Assembly (NCBI GenBank): GCA_013286465.1
Contig: JABDFR010000002.1
Span: 42,158-106,157, forward strand
DNA length: 64,000 bases
Direction of reading: 5' to 3'
From: Acidobacteriota bacterium
GTDB lineage: Bacteria > Acidobacteriota > Terriglobia > Acidiferrales > UBA7541
The first letter of the stretch is position 1, and the number at the start of each line of letters is the position of its first letter. Positions 8,594-17,396 of the stretch are shown here, piece after piece. The notes beneath the pieces are model-generated. The model was not told the origin of the DNA and made no database searches. It saw only the letters and a list, made by a program, of their open reading frames with translations. The translations under genes were made by a program, and so were the position numbers.

Positions 8594-9720
8594 TGCGCTC
8601 CAGCGGCTTTTTTCGCCTTCTTGGAAAGTTTCTTGTCCGGCGCGTCGGGCGTCGGCGTCACTTCCTTGATGGAAGTATTGCTCGCCACGGCGGCCGTGTC
8701 CACATATCCCGGCTTCACGATCACGTAGCTCTGCTCGCGCAACTCGGCGAGGTAGCCGCGGAAGAGCGTGGACATTTTCTCCGCGTAAATGTGATTCATG
8801 ATTTCGCCTTCCACTTTTTCGAGAGGCTGCTGGCCGGCTTCGTAGTGGTCCAGCACTTCGATGATCTCGAAGCCGGTCTTGGTCTGAATCACGTCGCTCA
8901 GATCATTCTTCTTCATCGCGAAAACGGTGTCTTCGATTTGCTTCGATAGCTGCCCGCGCTCGAAGGCGCCCAGGTCGCCGCCGCTTTTTGCCGTGGGGCC
9001 CTCAGAATTGCGCTTGGCCAGCTCGGCGAAATCTTCGCCCTTCTTCAGGCGCGCCAAAATATCGGTGGCTTTCTTCTGGATCACCGCCACTTCTTCAGGC
9101 GTCTTGCCATCCGAGTTCAAGAAGATGTCCGCCAGCAGCACGGATTCGGGCCTGACGAATTCCTGCTTGTGATCGTCGTAATATTTCTTCACGTCCTCGT
9201 GGCCGATATCCACGCGCGAGCCCGCATCTTTGCGGATTACTTCCTGGGTGAGCAGATTATTGCGGATGCCGGTCTTGTATTCGTCCCAGGAGAGCCCCTG
9301 GGCTTCTACCGCTTTCTGCAGTTCTTCCATGCTCGCCAGATTATTTTGCTGCCGCACGGAATCGAGTTGCTTGATCACGTCGGCTTCCACGCTGATGCCC
9401 ATGTCCTTGCCGCGCTGCACCAGGAGCTGCTGATCGATTTCATCGCGCAGAAGATTTTTCTGCCGCTCGGCGTACATCGCTTCCATGCGCTCCGGGGGAC
9501 ATCCCTGGCAATCGTGTTGGACTTCTTCGTGGAGTTGGGTCTGGGCTTTTTCGTAGTCCGATAGCGTGATGATTTCGTTGTTCACCCGCGCGATGATTTC
9601 TTCGACGACCTTCCCGTTGCCTTGCGGCTTGGTTTGGGCGCGAACCGCTTGCGGCGCGGCACACGACATCGCTGCGGCGATTAGCGCTCCGACCGCGAAA
9701 TTTTTGGTGCTCTTGCTCAT
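8590..9720 (-). CDS. SurA-like periplasmic peptidyl-prolyl isomerase
   Basis: 376 residues from ATG 9720, which has AAGGAA 7 nt upstream; the in-frame ATG at 9747 lacks this. A signal peptide with a hydrophobic core (VGALIAAAMSCAAPQAVRA) opens the protein. A SurA-N-like helical region follows (INNEIITLSDY-type segment, here ARVNNEIITLSDYEKAQTQL). A parvulin PPIase domain comes at about residues 180-300 (FAELAKRNSEG, GGDLGAFERGQL). The C-terminus is Lys/Ala-rich. It probably chaperones outer-membrane protein precursors. In the operon it sits between mfd (51 nt gap) and the YhaM-like gene (4 nt overlap). Confidence 0.9.
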   Translation of the reverse strand: MSKSTKNFAVGALIAAAMSCAAPQAVRAQTKPQGNGKVVEEIIARVNNEIITLSDYEKAQTQLHEEVQHDCQGCPPERMEAMYAERQKNLLRDEIDQQLLVQRGKDMGISVEADVIKQLDSVRQQNNLASMEELQKAVEAQGLSWDEYKTGIRNNLLTQEVIRKDAGSRVDIGHEDVKKYYDDHKQEFVRPESVLLADIFLNSDGKTPEEVAVIQKKATDILARLKKGEDFAELAKRNSEGPTAKSGGDLGAFERGQLSKQIEDTVFAMKKNDLSDVIQTKTGFEIIEVLDHYEAGQQPLEKVEGEIMNHIYAEKMSTLFRGYLAELREQSYVIVKPGYVDTAAVASNTSIKEVTPTPDAPDKKLSKKAKKAAGAQ

Positions 9721-9771
9721 TCGAGTTCCTTGCCTTTTCATTCGCATTGTCCCAACGATTGAATTTTAGCC

Positions 9772-12700
9772 CTACGATTGTAGTTGCAGCAACAGCTTTT
9801 GGGTGGCCAACGCCACTCCGCCCTTTTCATTCTTCCAGTCAAACCATAGCACGCCGCTGGGATCGAGGCGCATTCCCCGCCGCCCGCGGATCACGCGCAC
9901 CAATTTCTCCGGCTTAATGGGCGTTTCGTCATGAAATTTAATGGCCACTTGATCGCCGCGCCTTTCGATCGATGCCACCAGCAATCTTTCCGCGAGCGCC
10001 TTCAGCACTGCGTAATCCAGCAAATTGACGACCGCCGGCGGCGTCGCACCAAAGCGATCTTCCAGTTCCTTGCGCACTTCTTCGCGCTGCTCCTCGTTCG
10101 AAACTTCGGCGATACGTTTATAGATGCGCAAACGAAGATTTTCGCTTTCTATGTATTCGCGAGGGATGCGAATGTCCTGGCCAAGATTTAGCGTGACGCG
10201 GCGCTCCGGGACGACAGCTTCGCCTTTGCGCTCGGCGACAGCGCGCTCCATCATGCGGCAGTAAAGATCGAAACCTACGGCCGCGATTTGCCCGTGCTGC
10301 TCGCGGCCAAGTAGATTGCCGGCCCCGCGCAGCTCAAGATCAAGCGCCGCAATGCGAAACCCCGCGCCCAAATCGCTAAATTCTTTTAGTGCGGCCAGAC
10401 GATGGCGAGCGAGCGTCGAGAGAGCGCCCGATGGCGGCACCAGCAAATAAGCGTAAGCGCGTTGATTGGAGCGGCCCACCCGCCCGCGCAATTGATAAAG
10501 CTCCGCCAGGCCGAAGCGATCGGCGCGATTGATGATGATGGTGTTCGCGCGCGGAATATCGAGCCCATTTTCGATGATGGTGGTGCACACCAGTACGTCC
10601 GCTTCGCCGCGAATAAACTTCAGCATCACTTTTTCGAGTTCCGCTTCGGCCATTTGCCCGTGGCCGACGATCACTCTGGCCTTGGGCACCAGCCGCTTGA
10701 TGAGCTGGTTGACTGACGCGATGGATTCGACGCGATTGTGGACAAAGAAAACTTGGCCCTCGCGCGACAGTTCTTCCTCGATGGCGCGCTTGATGATGGA
10801 TTCCGAGAATGGCGCGACCGTCGTTTGAATCGCCAGGCGATCTTTCGGCGGCGTCTCGATCACCGACATATCGCGCAACCCCACCAGCGACATGTGCAAG
10901 GTGCGTGGAATCGGCGTAGCCGACATCGTCAGCACATCCACATTCTTGCGCATTTCCTTGATGCGCTCTTTGTGGGCCACGCCGAAGCGCTGCTCTTCAT
11001 CGACCACCAGCAGGCCCAGATTCTGGAATTTCACGTCTTTCGATAGCAGGCGGTGCGTGCCGATTACGATGTCCACTTTGCCGGTTTCCACCTCGGCAAG
11101 AATCTTTTTTTGCTCGCGAGCCGTGCGGAAGCGGCTAAGCATTTCAATTTTTACCGGGAACGCTGCGAAGCGCCGGCGGAAAGTTTCGTAATGCTGGAAC
11201 GCCAGCACGGTGGTGGGCGCCAGAACTGCCGCTTGCATCGAATCGCCCACCGCTTTGAACGCAGCCCGCATGGCCACTTCAGTTTTCCCATAGCCGACGT
11301 CGCCGCACAGCAAGCGGTCCATCGGCTGCGCGGATTCCAAATCTTTCTTCACGTCGTTCACAGCTTTTTCTTGATCCGGCGTTTCCTGAAATTCAAAAGC
11401 GTCTTCGAATTCCTTTTGCCAGTTGGTGTCTTCGGGGAATGTATGCCCGGTGGCGAGCTTCCGCTCGGCATAGAGCGCCAGGAGCTGCTTGGCCATGTCG
11501 CCCACCGATTTTTTAACCCGGGCCTTGCGCGTTTCCCAGAGATTTGTGCCCAGGCGATCGAGTTGCGGCGTGACGGCGCCGAGCGATTGATATTTCTGGA
11601 TCAAGTCGACGCGCGCTAGCGGAACGTAGAGGCGGGCATCTTCGGCATAACGCAGCAGCATGAATTCGCCGGTGGTCCCTTCTACCGCGATTTGCCGCAG
11701 CCCGTCGAACTGGCCGATGCCGTGATCGACGTGCACCACATAATCACCGGCTTTTAAATCCGATAGATCGCTGAAGAACGAAGCGCTCGTGCCGCGCCCG
11801 CCGCGAGCTTTCGTGGGTGCCGGCAGCGATTCAAATAAATCTGCCGGACCGTAAATGGCGAGGCGCGATTCGGGAAATGCCACGCCTTCCGTTAGCGGTG
11901 CTTTGCAGAGAATCAGCGCGGGGATCGATCCGCCGCTGCTTTCTTCGGCCAGGCGCACGCCGGTAGCGGTGTCGTCAAGTTCGCCTAGGCGATACGGCAA
12001 TTCATTTTCGTGGCAGAGATCCGCGAGCCGCTCCATTTCGCCGGTGCTCGCGGCGGAAACCATCACTTGCGCCCCGGCTTGCACTCGGCCGCGCACCTCG
12101 TTCATGAAAGCCGCTACGTTGCCGTGATAGCGCGTGGTGGGCTGCGTCAACATCGCGCGGACAAGCGAATCGCGCTCGAGCGCTAGATGCTCCAGTCGCA
12201 AACACGGGCGGCGCCCGAGTTCCGCGGTCCATTCCGATTCGCTGAGCACATAACGCTCGGCCGGAACTTCGCTCAGTGCGCCAGCCGCCAGTTCGCGAGC
12301 CGCTTCCAGGCGCGCGCGGTATTCTTCGCTAGCGCGCCGCAATTCTTCGGGTTCGTCTTCGAGAATCACTGCTTCGGACGCAAGCTCGAATAAATTTGAT
12401 TTTGCGTCGCCGAGCAAAACCGGATGAAATTCCCAGCCCGGGTAGAAAGCTGCGGGGACGCCTTCGTCTTCCCTTCCCGTCGCGTTCGTCGTTTGCAGGC
12501 GCTCCAGCAGCTCGGCGCGGCGCGGATAATCGGTGAGCGGAAGTAGCGTGAGGCGGTCGAGCGGCCGCAGCGAGCGCTGCGTGTTGGCATCGAACTCGCG
12601 CAGAGATTCAAGCGTGTCCCCGAAAAATTCAAGCCGCACCGGAGCCGCGGTTTCCGGCGAGAAGACGTCCACAATGCCGCCACGAACGGCGAACTGCCCC

Positions 12701-13245
12701 GGCGCTTCCACCGTTTCCTGCTTCTCGTAGCCCACGCTGGCTAAGTGCGCGATGAGCGCCGCTTGCGGAAAATCCACATCCCGTTCCAGTCGCGATGCCA
12801 ACCCGGCGTAAAACTCCGCATCGCGCATGCGTTGCAGGGCTGCGCTCACCGGCGTCACCACAATATCCGCTTCGCCTGCTACCAGACTCCACAGCGCGAA
12901 CGCTCGCTCTTCGGAAATTTCAGGGTGCGGCGAGCGGCTTTCATACGGCAGAACATCATGCGCGGGAAGAATCGCCACGCGAGTGCGCGCCTTGCGCGTG
13001 AGGGCTTCGTAGAAATAGCGAATCGGCTCAAGTAATTCTTCGCCCCGGCGGTTCGAGCTCACTAACAGAAAGACAGGTCGCGCCAGCGACGAAGCACAAA
13101 TCGCGGCAATCAGCGCTTTGGCCGGATCGGTGAGTCCCGCCAACGAAGATTCGCCAGAGCCGCGGCGCAAATCGTCGAGCGACGCTTCCACCGACGGATG
13201 GCGTCCCACCCGCGACAATAGTTCGGCCACCAGCGGGAGAATCAT
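9772..13245 (-). CDS. mfd: Transcription-repair coupling factor
   Basis: 1157 residues, normal for Mfd. It removes RNA polymerase stalled at lesions and recruits UvrA. Domains in order: UvrB-like N-terminal modules; a CarD-like RNAP-interaction domain (AGDYVVHVDHGIGQFDGL, about residue 500); a RecG-like SF2 motor with Walker A GDVGYGKTE (about residue 650), DEEQ box VVDEEQRFGV and motif III SATPIPRTL; motif VI QLRGRVGRS; and a C-terminal D7 domain. Its ATG overlaps the rfaE2 stop (ATGA), making it the second gene of the minus-strand operon. Confidence 0.97.
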   Translation of the reverse strand: MILPLVAELLSRVGRHPSVEASLDDLRRGSGESSLAGLTDPAKALIAAICASSLARPVFLLVSSNRRGEELLEPIRYFYEALTRKARTRVAILPAHDVLPYESRSPHPEISEERAFALWSLVAGEADIVVTPVSAALQRMRDAEFYAGLASRLERDVDFPQAALIAHLASVGYEKQETVEAPGQFAVRGGIVDVFSPETAAPVRLEFFGDTLESLREFDANTQRSLRPLDRLTLLPLTDYPRRAELLERLQTTNATGREDEGVPAAFYPGWEFHPVLLGDAKSNLFELASEAVILEDEPEELRRASEEYRARLEAARELAAGALSEVPAERYVLSESEWTAELGRRPCLRLEHLALERDSLVRAMLTQPTTRYHGNVAAFMNEVRGRVQAGAQVMVSAASTGEMERLADLCHENELPYRLGELDDTATGVRLAEESSGGSIPALILCKAPLTEGVAFPESRLAIYGPADLFESLPAPTKARGGRGTSASFFSDLSDLKAGDYVVHVDHGIGQFDGLRQIAVEGTTGEFMLLRYAEDARLYVPLARVDLIQKYQSLGAVTPQLDRLGTNLWETRKARVKKSVGDMAKQLLALYAERKLATGHTFPEDTNWQKEFEDAFEFQETPDQEKAVNDVKKDLESAQPMDRLLCGDVGYGKTEVAMRAAFKAVGDSMQAAVLAPTTVLAFQHYETFRRRFAAFPVKIEMLSRFRTAREQKKILAEVETGKVDIVIGTHRLLSKDVKFQNLGLLVVDEEQRFGVAHKERIKEMRKNVDVLTMSATPIPRTLHMSLVGLRDMSVIETPPKDRLAIQTTVAPFSESIIKRAIEEELSREGQVFFVHNRVESIASVNQLIKRLVPKARVIVGHGQMAEAELEKVMLKFIRGEADVLVCTTIIENGLDIPRANTIIINRADRFGLAELYQLRGRVGRSNQRAYAYLLVPPSGALSTLARHRLAALKEFSDLGAGFRIAALDLELRGAGNLLGREQHGQIAAVGFDLYCRMMERAVAERKGEAVVPERRVTLNLGQDIRIPREYIESENLRLRIYKRIAEVSNEEQREEVRKELEDRFGATPPAVVNLLDYAVLKALAERLLVASIERRGDQVAIKFHDETPIKPEKLVRVIRGRRGMRLDPSGVLWFDWKNEKGGVALATQKLLLQLQS

Positions 13246-13718
13246 GCGGGCAGACGCCGGATTCTTTCGATTAATTTTGTCGTCGAATAGCCCGCTTCCA
13301 ATGGAATGGAAATCACCTGGCCGCCGGCCGCTTCCACTTCTTCGCGCCCGATGATTTCATCGGGTCCCCAGTCGCTGCCCTTCACCAGGATCGCGGGAAG
13401 AATTTCGGCAATTAGCTCGCGCGGCGTGGTTTCCCCAAACACAGTCACAAAATCCACCGATTCAAGAGCTGCGAGAACTTCCGCACGCTCGGATTCCGGG
13501 ATTAACGGCCGTTGCGGGCCTTTGATTTCCTGCACGCTCGGATCGGAATTGATGCCCACGATCAGTGCGTCCCCCAGCGAACGGGCTTTCTCCAGCATGC
13601 GGATGTGGCCGGGATGCAGGATATCGAAGCAACCGTTGGTGAACACTACGCGCTTATGCCCGTGTTTCATCGCATCGATGAGCCGCTTCAGTTCCACGCG
13701 CGTGACGATCTGCCCCAA
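13242..13718 (-). CDS. rfaE2: D-glycero-beta-D-manno-heptose 1-phosphate adenylyltransferase
   Basis: 158 residues if it starts at TTG 13718, which has GGAG 8 nt upstream; an in-frame ATG at 13841 would add 41 residues unlike the family and run over a probable promoter. The cytidylyltransferase-like fold is seen in VVFTNGCFDILHPGHIRMLE, SLGDALIVGIN and the C-terminal GYSTTKLIERI. It transfers AMP to heptose-1-phosphate in ADP-heptose synthesis for lipopolysaccharide. There is no kinase half (HldE N-domain), so this is the stand-alone RfaE2 form. It is the first gene of the operon and its TGA overlaps the mfd ATG. Confidence 0.9.
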   Translation of the reverse strand: MGQIVTRVELKRLIDAMKHGHKRVVFTNGCFDILHPGHIRMLEKARSLGDALIVGINSDPSVQEIKGPQRPLIPESERAEVLAALESVDFVTVFGETTPRELIAEILPAILVKGSDWGPDEIIGREEVEAAGGQVISIPLEAGYSTTKLIERIRRLPA

Positions 13719-13758
13719 TCGAGAGTCTCCGGGTCCGTTGATGTTTGTCGCAGTGTAA

Positions 13759-13764
13759 ATTCTA
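13759..13764 (-). promoter_or_regulatory. Possible -10 element for the rfaE2-mfd operon
   Basis: TAGAAT on the minus strand, about 40 nt before the TTG start of rfaE2 in an AT-richer patch. No good -35 box is visible, so this is tentative. Confidence 0.25.
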
Positions 13765-13885
13765 TCACGCGCGGGTGAGCCGGCTTTGTGTGAGGGTGCC
13801 GCCTTTCTCCCGGATACTGTCTGCTGCGTATTGCTCCCCACTTGTTGGCGTGCTAGGTTTTGCTCACTCTGAGGAGAGTGCCTTT

Positions 13886-14752
13886 ATGCGATGGACTCCA
13901 GGTGGTGAAAGCTCCGATATCGAAGATCGCCGCGATCAGGGCGGCGGTGGCGGCGGATTTCAGTTTGGCGGATTTCATATTGGGATTGGCGGCGCGATTA
14001 TTTTGCTGATCCTTAGCTTCGTGTTCAAAGTGAATCTTTTTACTCTGCTTGGCGGAGGCACTGGCGCGCCGCAGACGCAATCGAGCCAGCCGAATCCGGC
14101 GCAGGATGCTGCTGAGAAGCCTACCGTTCAATTTATTTCCTTTGTGCTGGATGATGTGCAGACCACCTGGACGACGCTTTTGCCGGCGCAGACTGGGACG
14201 CAATATCATCACGCTAAGTTGGTGCTGTTTCGCGATTCCACGCTCTCTGGTTGCGGCAACGCAGCTTCTGCGACGGGACCGTTTTACTGCCCGGAGGATG
14301 AGAAAGTTTATATCGATCTCGGATTTTTTGATGAATTGAGCCGGCGCTTTGGAGCGCCTGGGCAATTTGCGCAGGCTTATGTGTTGGCGCATGAGCTAGG
14401 CCACCACGTGCAGAAACTCCTGGGCATTGAGGGCAAGGTTCATCAGTTGCAGGAAAGCAATTCGCGCGAAGCCAATCCGCTTTCCGTAAAACTGGAATTG
14501 CAGGCCGACTGTTTTGCCGGCGTTTGGGCCCACACCACGCAGCAGCGCGGCCTTTTGGAAAAAGGCGATGTGGAATCCGCGCTCGGGGCCGCGGCTGCCG
14601 TCGGCGACGATCGTTTGCAGAAGATGTCCACCGGACATGTTAGCCCGGAGTCGTTTACACACGGGACTTCCGCGCAGAGGACGCAGTGGTTTAATGCAGG
14701 GTTGAATGGCGGAACGGTCGCGGGATGCAATACGTTTGGAGCATCGCAATAA
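13886..14752 (+). CDS. YpfJ-type neutral zinc metallopeptidase
   Basis: 288 residues from ATG 13886, which has GAGGAGAG 7 nt upstream; earlier in-frame codons run into the divergent rfaE2 region. The start MRWTPGGESSDIEDRRDQ is the family hallmark. One membrane anchor (residues about 30-50, IGIGGAIILLILSFVF) follows, then a Pro/Gln linker and a peptidase domain with LAHELGHHVQ (HExxH) and the later ELQADCFAGVWA glutamate helix. The domain probably lies outside the inner membrane. The physiological substrate of this family is unknown. It is a single gene divergent from rfaE2. Confidence 0.92.
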   Translation: MRWTPGGESSDIEDRRDQGGGGGGFQFGGFHIGIGGAIILLILSFVFKVNLFTLLGGGTGAPQTQSSQPNPAQDAAEKPTVQFISFVLDDVQTTWTTLLPAQTGTQYHHAKLVLFRDSTLSGCGNAASATGPFYCPEDEKVYIDLGFFDELSRRFGAPGQFAQAYVLAHELGHHVQKLLGIEGKVHQLQESNSREANPLSVKLELQADCFAGVWAHTTQQRGLLEKGDVESALGAAAAVGDDRLQKMSTGHVSPESFTHGTSAQRTQWFNAGLNGGTVAGCNTFGASQ

Positions 14753-14906
14753 ATCTGAAGCGCCGAAATCGATCCTTCCGCGCGTGATCCGGGATTTGAA
14801 GTGAAATGGGTTTCCGCGTCCGCCTCGGCGGACTCGCCCCCACCGGGCTATTGCTTCAAACGATTACCCTAATTTTGGGTCCGCCGTGTGCTTTTCATTT
14901 TGATGC

Positions 14907-14912
14907 TATACT
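14907..14912 (+). promoter_or_regulatory. Probable extended -10 promoter for the flavoprotein gene
   Basis: TGCTATACT forms an extended -10 (TGn-TATACT), with TTTTCATT upstream as a weak -35 region. It would give a leader of about 40 nt before the ATG at 14958. Confidence 0.4.
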
Positions 14913-14957
14913 GCCGCTCAGCTTGACGCTGCCGGTCCCCAGCGGAAGCAAAATTCG

Positions 14958-16151
14958 ATGAAAGAAATTGCCATTGTAGGAGGCGGCCCCGCTGGGGCCA
15001 TGTGCGGCGAACGGCTGGCTTCGGCCGGGTTCGCCGTCACTTTGTTTGACGAGCATTTGGCCTGGGAAAAACCTTGCGGCGGCGGCTTAACTCACAAAGC
15101 CATCTCCACTTATCCCTTTCTTCTCGATAGCCCTCATCCCAAGAAAATCGTCAGCACCGCGGAATTGATTTCCAGCGGCGGACATCGCGCGCGTTTCAAG
15201 ATGAATCATCCGATTGTGATTTACTCTCGGACCGTGCTGAATGGTTTGCTGCTGGATCGGGCCTCGGCGGCTGGCTGCCGCAACGTGCAGTCGCGCGTCA
15301 CGCAAATGACGCCATCGAATGGCCGCGTAAGGCTCACCGCAGGCGGCGAGGAAACTTCCGCCGATTTCGTAGTGATCGCCGGCGGGGCGCGCAATCAGTT
15401 GCTGCCGGATACGACGCCTTTGAAGGCGGCCGATCTGGAAATGACCCTCGGCTATTTCGTGCCTACCGACGAGCAGTTGATCAAAGTGAAATTTCTGAAG
15501 GAATTTGAAGGATACATTTGGTCGTTTCCGCGTGCCGATCATGTTTCCGTGGGCATCTGCGGCAAGATGACGCAGAATTCCAGCCAGGGATTGCGGCGCC
15601 ATCTGGATGATTTCGTGCGCGACGAGAAAATTTCACTCGAAGGCGCACGCATTTACAGCCATGTCTTGCCTTCGCCGCAGCTACATACTCTCCGCCGCCG
15701 TCGCATCGTGGGCAAAAATTGGGCCATGGCAGGAGATGCCGCGGCGTGCGTCGATCCGATCACCGGCGAAGGGCTTTTCTACGCCATGCGCTCCGGCGAT
15801 TTGCTCGCCGAGGCATTGATCGCCGGGCAGCCGGAAGCCTATCCGGCTCGCATGCGCTCGGAATTGGTGGCGGATCTTGAAATCGCAGCACGCATCGCCC
15901 GCAAAGTCTTCTGCGGAAATTTTCTGGGCGGCGCGATTACCACGCGCATGGTGCAGATGTTGAATCACAGCGCCACTTTCCGCGATCTGATTCGCGATGT
16001 TTTCAGCGGCTCTCAGGATTACCGCAGCCTTAAGCGCCGGCTATGGGCGCAACTCGGTATCACGCTGGCCGAGCTTACCCGCAGTTTCATCGATCCGAAT
16101 TCTTGCGGCGACGCTTCCTCGCCCGTCGATGGAACGGAGCCCGCGCGTTGA
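14958..16151 (+). CDS. Geranylgeranyl-reductase-family FAD-dependent oxidoreductase
   Basis: 397 residues. The N-terminal Rossmann motif IVGGGPAGAMCGERLA (residues 5-20) and E/D-ending strand VTLFDE bind FAD, and GDAAACVDPITGEGLFYAM near residue 258 is the second FAD motif. CGGGLTHKAI matches the geranylgeranyl reductase / digeranylgeranylglycerophospholipid reductase group. These reduce isoprenoid or related polyunsaturated chains; some members act on halogenated aromatics, so the exact substrate is open. A probable promoter lies just upstream. Its stop overlaps the TTG start of the thioesterase, suggesting a joint role in lipid or acyl-CoA metabolism. Confidence 0.85.
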   Translation: MKEIAIVGGGPAGAMCGERLASAGFAVTLFDEHLAWEKPCGGGLTHKAISTYPFLLDSPHPKKIVSTAELISSGGHRARFKMNHPIVIYSRTVLNGLLLDRASAAGCRNVQSRVTQMTPSNGRVRLTAGGEETSADFVVIAGGARNQLLPDTTPLKAADLEMTLGYFVPTDEQLIKVKFLKEFEGYIWSFPRADHVSVGICGKMTQNSSQGLRRHLDDFVRDEKISLEGARIYSHVLPSPQLHTLRRRRIVGKNWAMAGDAAACVDPITGEGLFYAMRSGDLLAEALIAGQPEAYPARMRSELVADLEIAARIARKVFCGNFLGGAITTRMVQMLNHSATFRDLIRDVFSGSQDYRSLKRRLWAQLGITLAELTRSFIDPNSCGDASSPVDGTEPAR

Positions 16152-16567
16152 CCGCCGAACATAAAACCCCGTATCCCGCTCTGCCGCTCGGAATCCATTC
16201 CAAACTCGAGAAAAATGTCCCGGCAAATTGGACTCTAGCAGCATTCGATCCCGAATTGCCCCCAGTGCTTTCCACTCCCGCAATGATCGGCATGATGGAA
16301 TCGGTGGCCGCCACCGCGGCAAAGCCGCACTTGTCGCCCGGCATGATCACCGTGGGCACGCGCATCGAGGTAGACCACGTGAAGGCCGTCACGACAGGAG
16401 CGGCGGTCGAAGTTACAGCAAGACTAATTGCGCAGGACGGGCGCTTCCTTACTTTTGAAGTTGAAGCTCGATCGGGGACGCACGTAATTGGGCGCGGAAA
16501 AGTATTGCGCGCAATCGTTGAGCCTCGCTCCTTCCAGACTCGCGCGGACGCCCGCGGCAGTTCCTGA
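16148..16567 (+). CDS. Hotdog-fold thioesterase (FlK-like)
   Basis: 139 residues if it starts at TTG 16148, which overlaps the upstream stop as TTGA and has GGAG about 8 nt before it. The ATG at 16043 lies deep inside the neighbouring gene and gives unlike sequence. The pattern PPVLSTPAMIGMMESVA, then GTRIEVDHVKA and FEVEARSGTHVIGRGK, is that of the fluoroacetyl-CoA-thioesterase-like hotdog family. It likely hydrolyses a small acyl-CoA. Coupling to the reductase gene is seen in the sequence; shared function is inference. A family-A REP pair follows 16 nt after the stop. Confidence 0.8.
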   Translation: MTAEHKTPYPALPLGIHSKLEKNVPANWTLAAFDPELPPVLSTPAMIGMMESVAATAAKPHLSPGMITVGTRIEVDHVKAVTTGAAVEVTARLIAQDGRFLTFEVEARSGTHVIGRGKVLRAIVEPRSFQTRADARGSS

Positions 16568-16583
16568 CGCGCTCCGTCCGTAA

Positions 16584-16742
16584 GTAGCGCTGGCGTCCCG
16601 CCGGCTCTTACGACCTCTCACACGCTACATCCACGAAGTTTGGGCGAACGGATAATTTTCATCATCGTGTTTTTTAGTCCGCGCGCGATTATCCCCGTGG
16701 CGTTCTATTTGCTCGCAGGAGCCGGCGGTACGCCAGCGCTAC
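16584..16742 (+). repeat. REPIN-like element, family A (inverted pair)
   Basis: Left arm 16584-16613 begins GTAG and contains a GCTGGCG/CGCCGGC hairpin ending CTTACGA. The right arm 16713-16742 is its inverted copy ending CTAC. About 100 bp of unrelated sequence lies between. The 16568-16803 gap holds nothing else recognisable. Confidence 0.75.
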
Positions 16743-16803
16743 GTTTCATCGCCGCATGGCGCGCTGAATTATTTTCGAGAGAGACGCGTCGACTCGGGGA
16801 ATT

Positions 16804-17220
16804 CTAATATTCGGCGCGGCGCGGCGCGACCTTGCGTTGCACCGGCGGAGTGATCGTCGCCATCTTGCGGATCATAGCGAGGACTAACTTTTTATCATCA
16901 TCCGAAAGCGTAGTGCTATACCGCTTGATCTCAGCCAAAAAGCGGATTTCTTCCTCAGAAAGCTCGCCCAGCATCTTGCGTGTCTCGCGATCGCCAGCCG
17001 TATCGCTCCCAGGGAAAAAGTCGGCCAGATTGATTTCCATAGCCTCGGCGATTTTTGCCAACGTTTCAAGCGATGGCACAGTGTGCCCATTTTCCACGCG
17101 CGAAAGGTAGCAGCGCAGCAAACCAGTACGCCGCTCGATATCCCCTTGCGACAACCCTCGATCGCTACGATACGACCGAATCACTTCGCCGATATTTACT
17201 TTAGGTTTCTCTTTCGGCAC
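16804..17220 (-). CDS. XRE-family transcriptional regulator
   Basis: 138 residues. A Cro/C1-type helix-turn-helix fills residues 10-65: IGEVIRSYRSDRGLSQGDIE, CYLSRVENGHTVPSLETLAKIAEAM (read in parts). The remaining part is helical (LSEEEIRFLAEIKRYSTTLSD) with a basic C-terminus. Similar compact regulators are common in acidobacteria; the ligand or target is unknown. It stands alone between a REP pair and the convergently unrelated GGDEF gene on the same strand (176 nt gap). Confidence 0.88.
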   Translation of the reverse strand: MPKEKPKVNIGEVIRSYRSDRGLSQGDIERRTGLLRCYLSRVENGHTVPSLETLAKIAEAMEINLADFFPGSDTAGDRETRKMLGELSEEEIRFLAEIKRYSTTLSDDDKKLVLAMIRKMATITPPVQRKVAPRRAEY

Positions 17221-17396
17221 CGGGGACGGCCTCCGAGTATCGACGGTATCTTAAGCATCCAGTGCTAGGACACGCAAGTAAATTCTCACAGAGCGACGGG
17301 CGAGGTCGGGACCAGCAAACGCGGAAGCGCCGATCGGGAGTTTGGAATGTGCTGAAAATCGAGGTCGTTGGATGCAGGCAAGGACGCCGACGCCAT

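Noticed and set aside
13745..13885. Extended N-terminus of the zinc metallopeptidase
   Set aside because: It would overlap the rfaE2 promoter region; the 13886 ATG has a good ribosome site and starts with the family motif.
16584..16742. Inverted pairs as complete insertion sequences or transposase-coding elements
   Set aside because: The ~100-bp cores hold no coding capacity and no target-site duplication is obvious.
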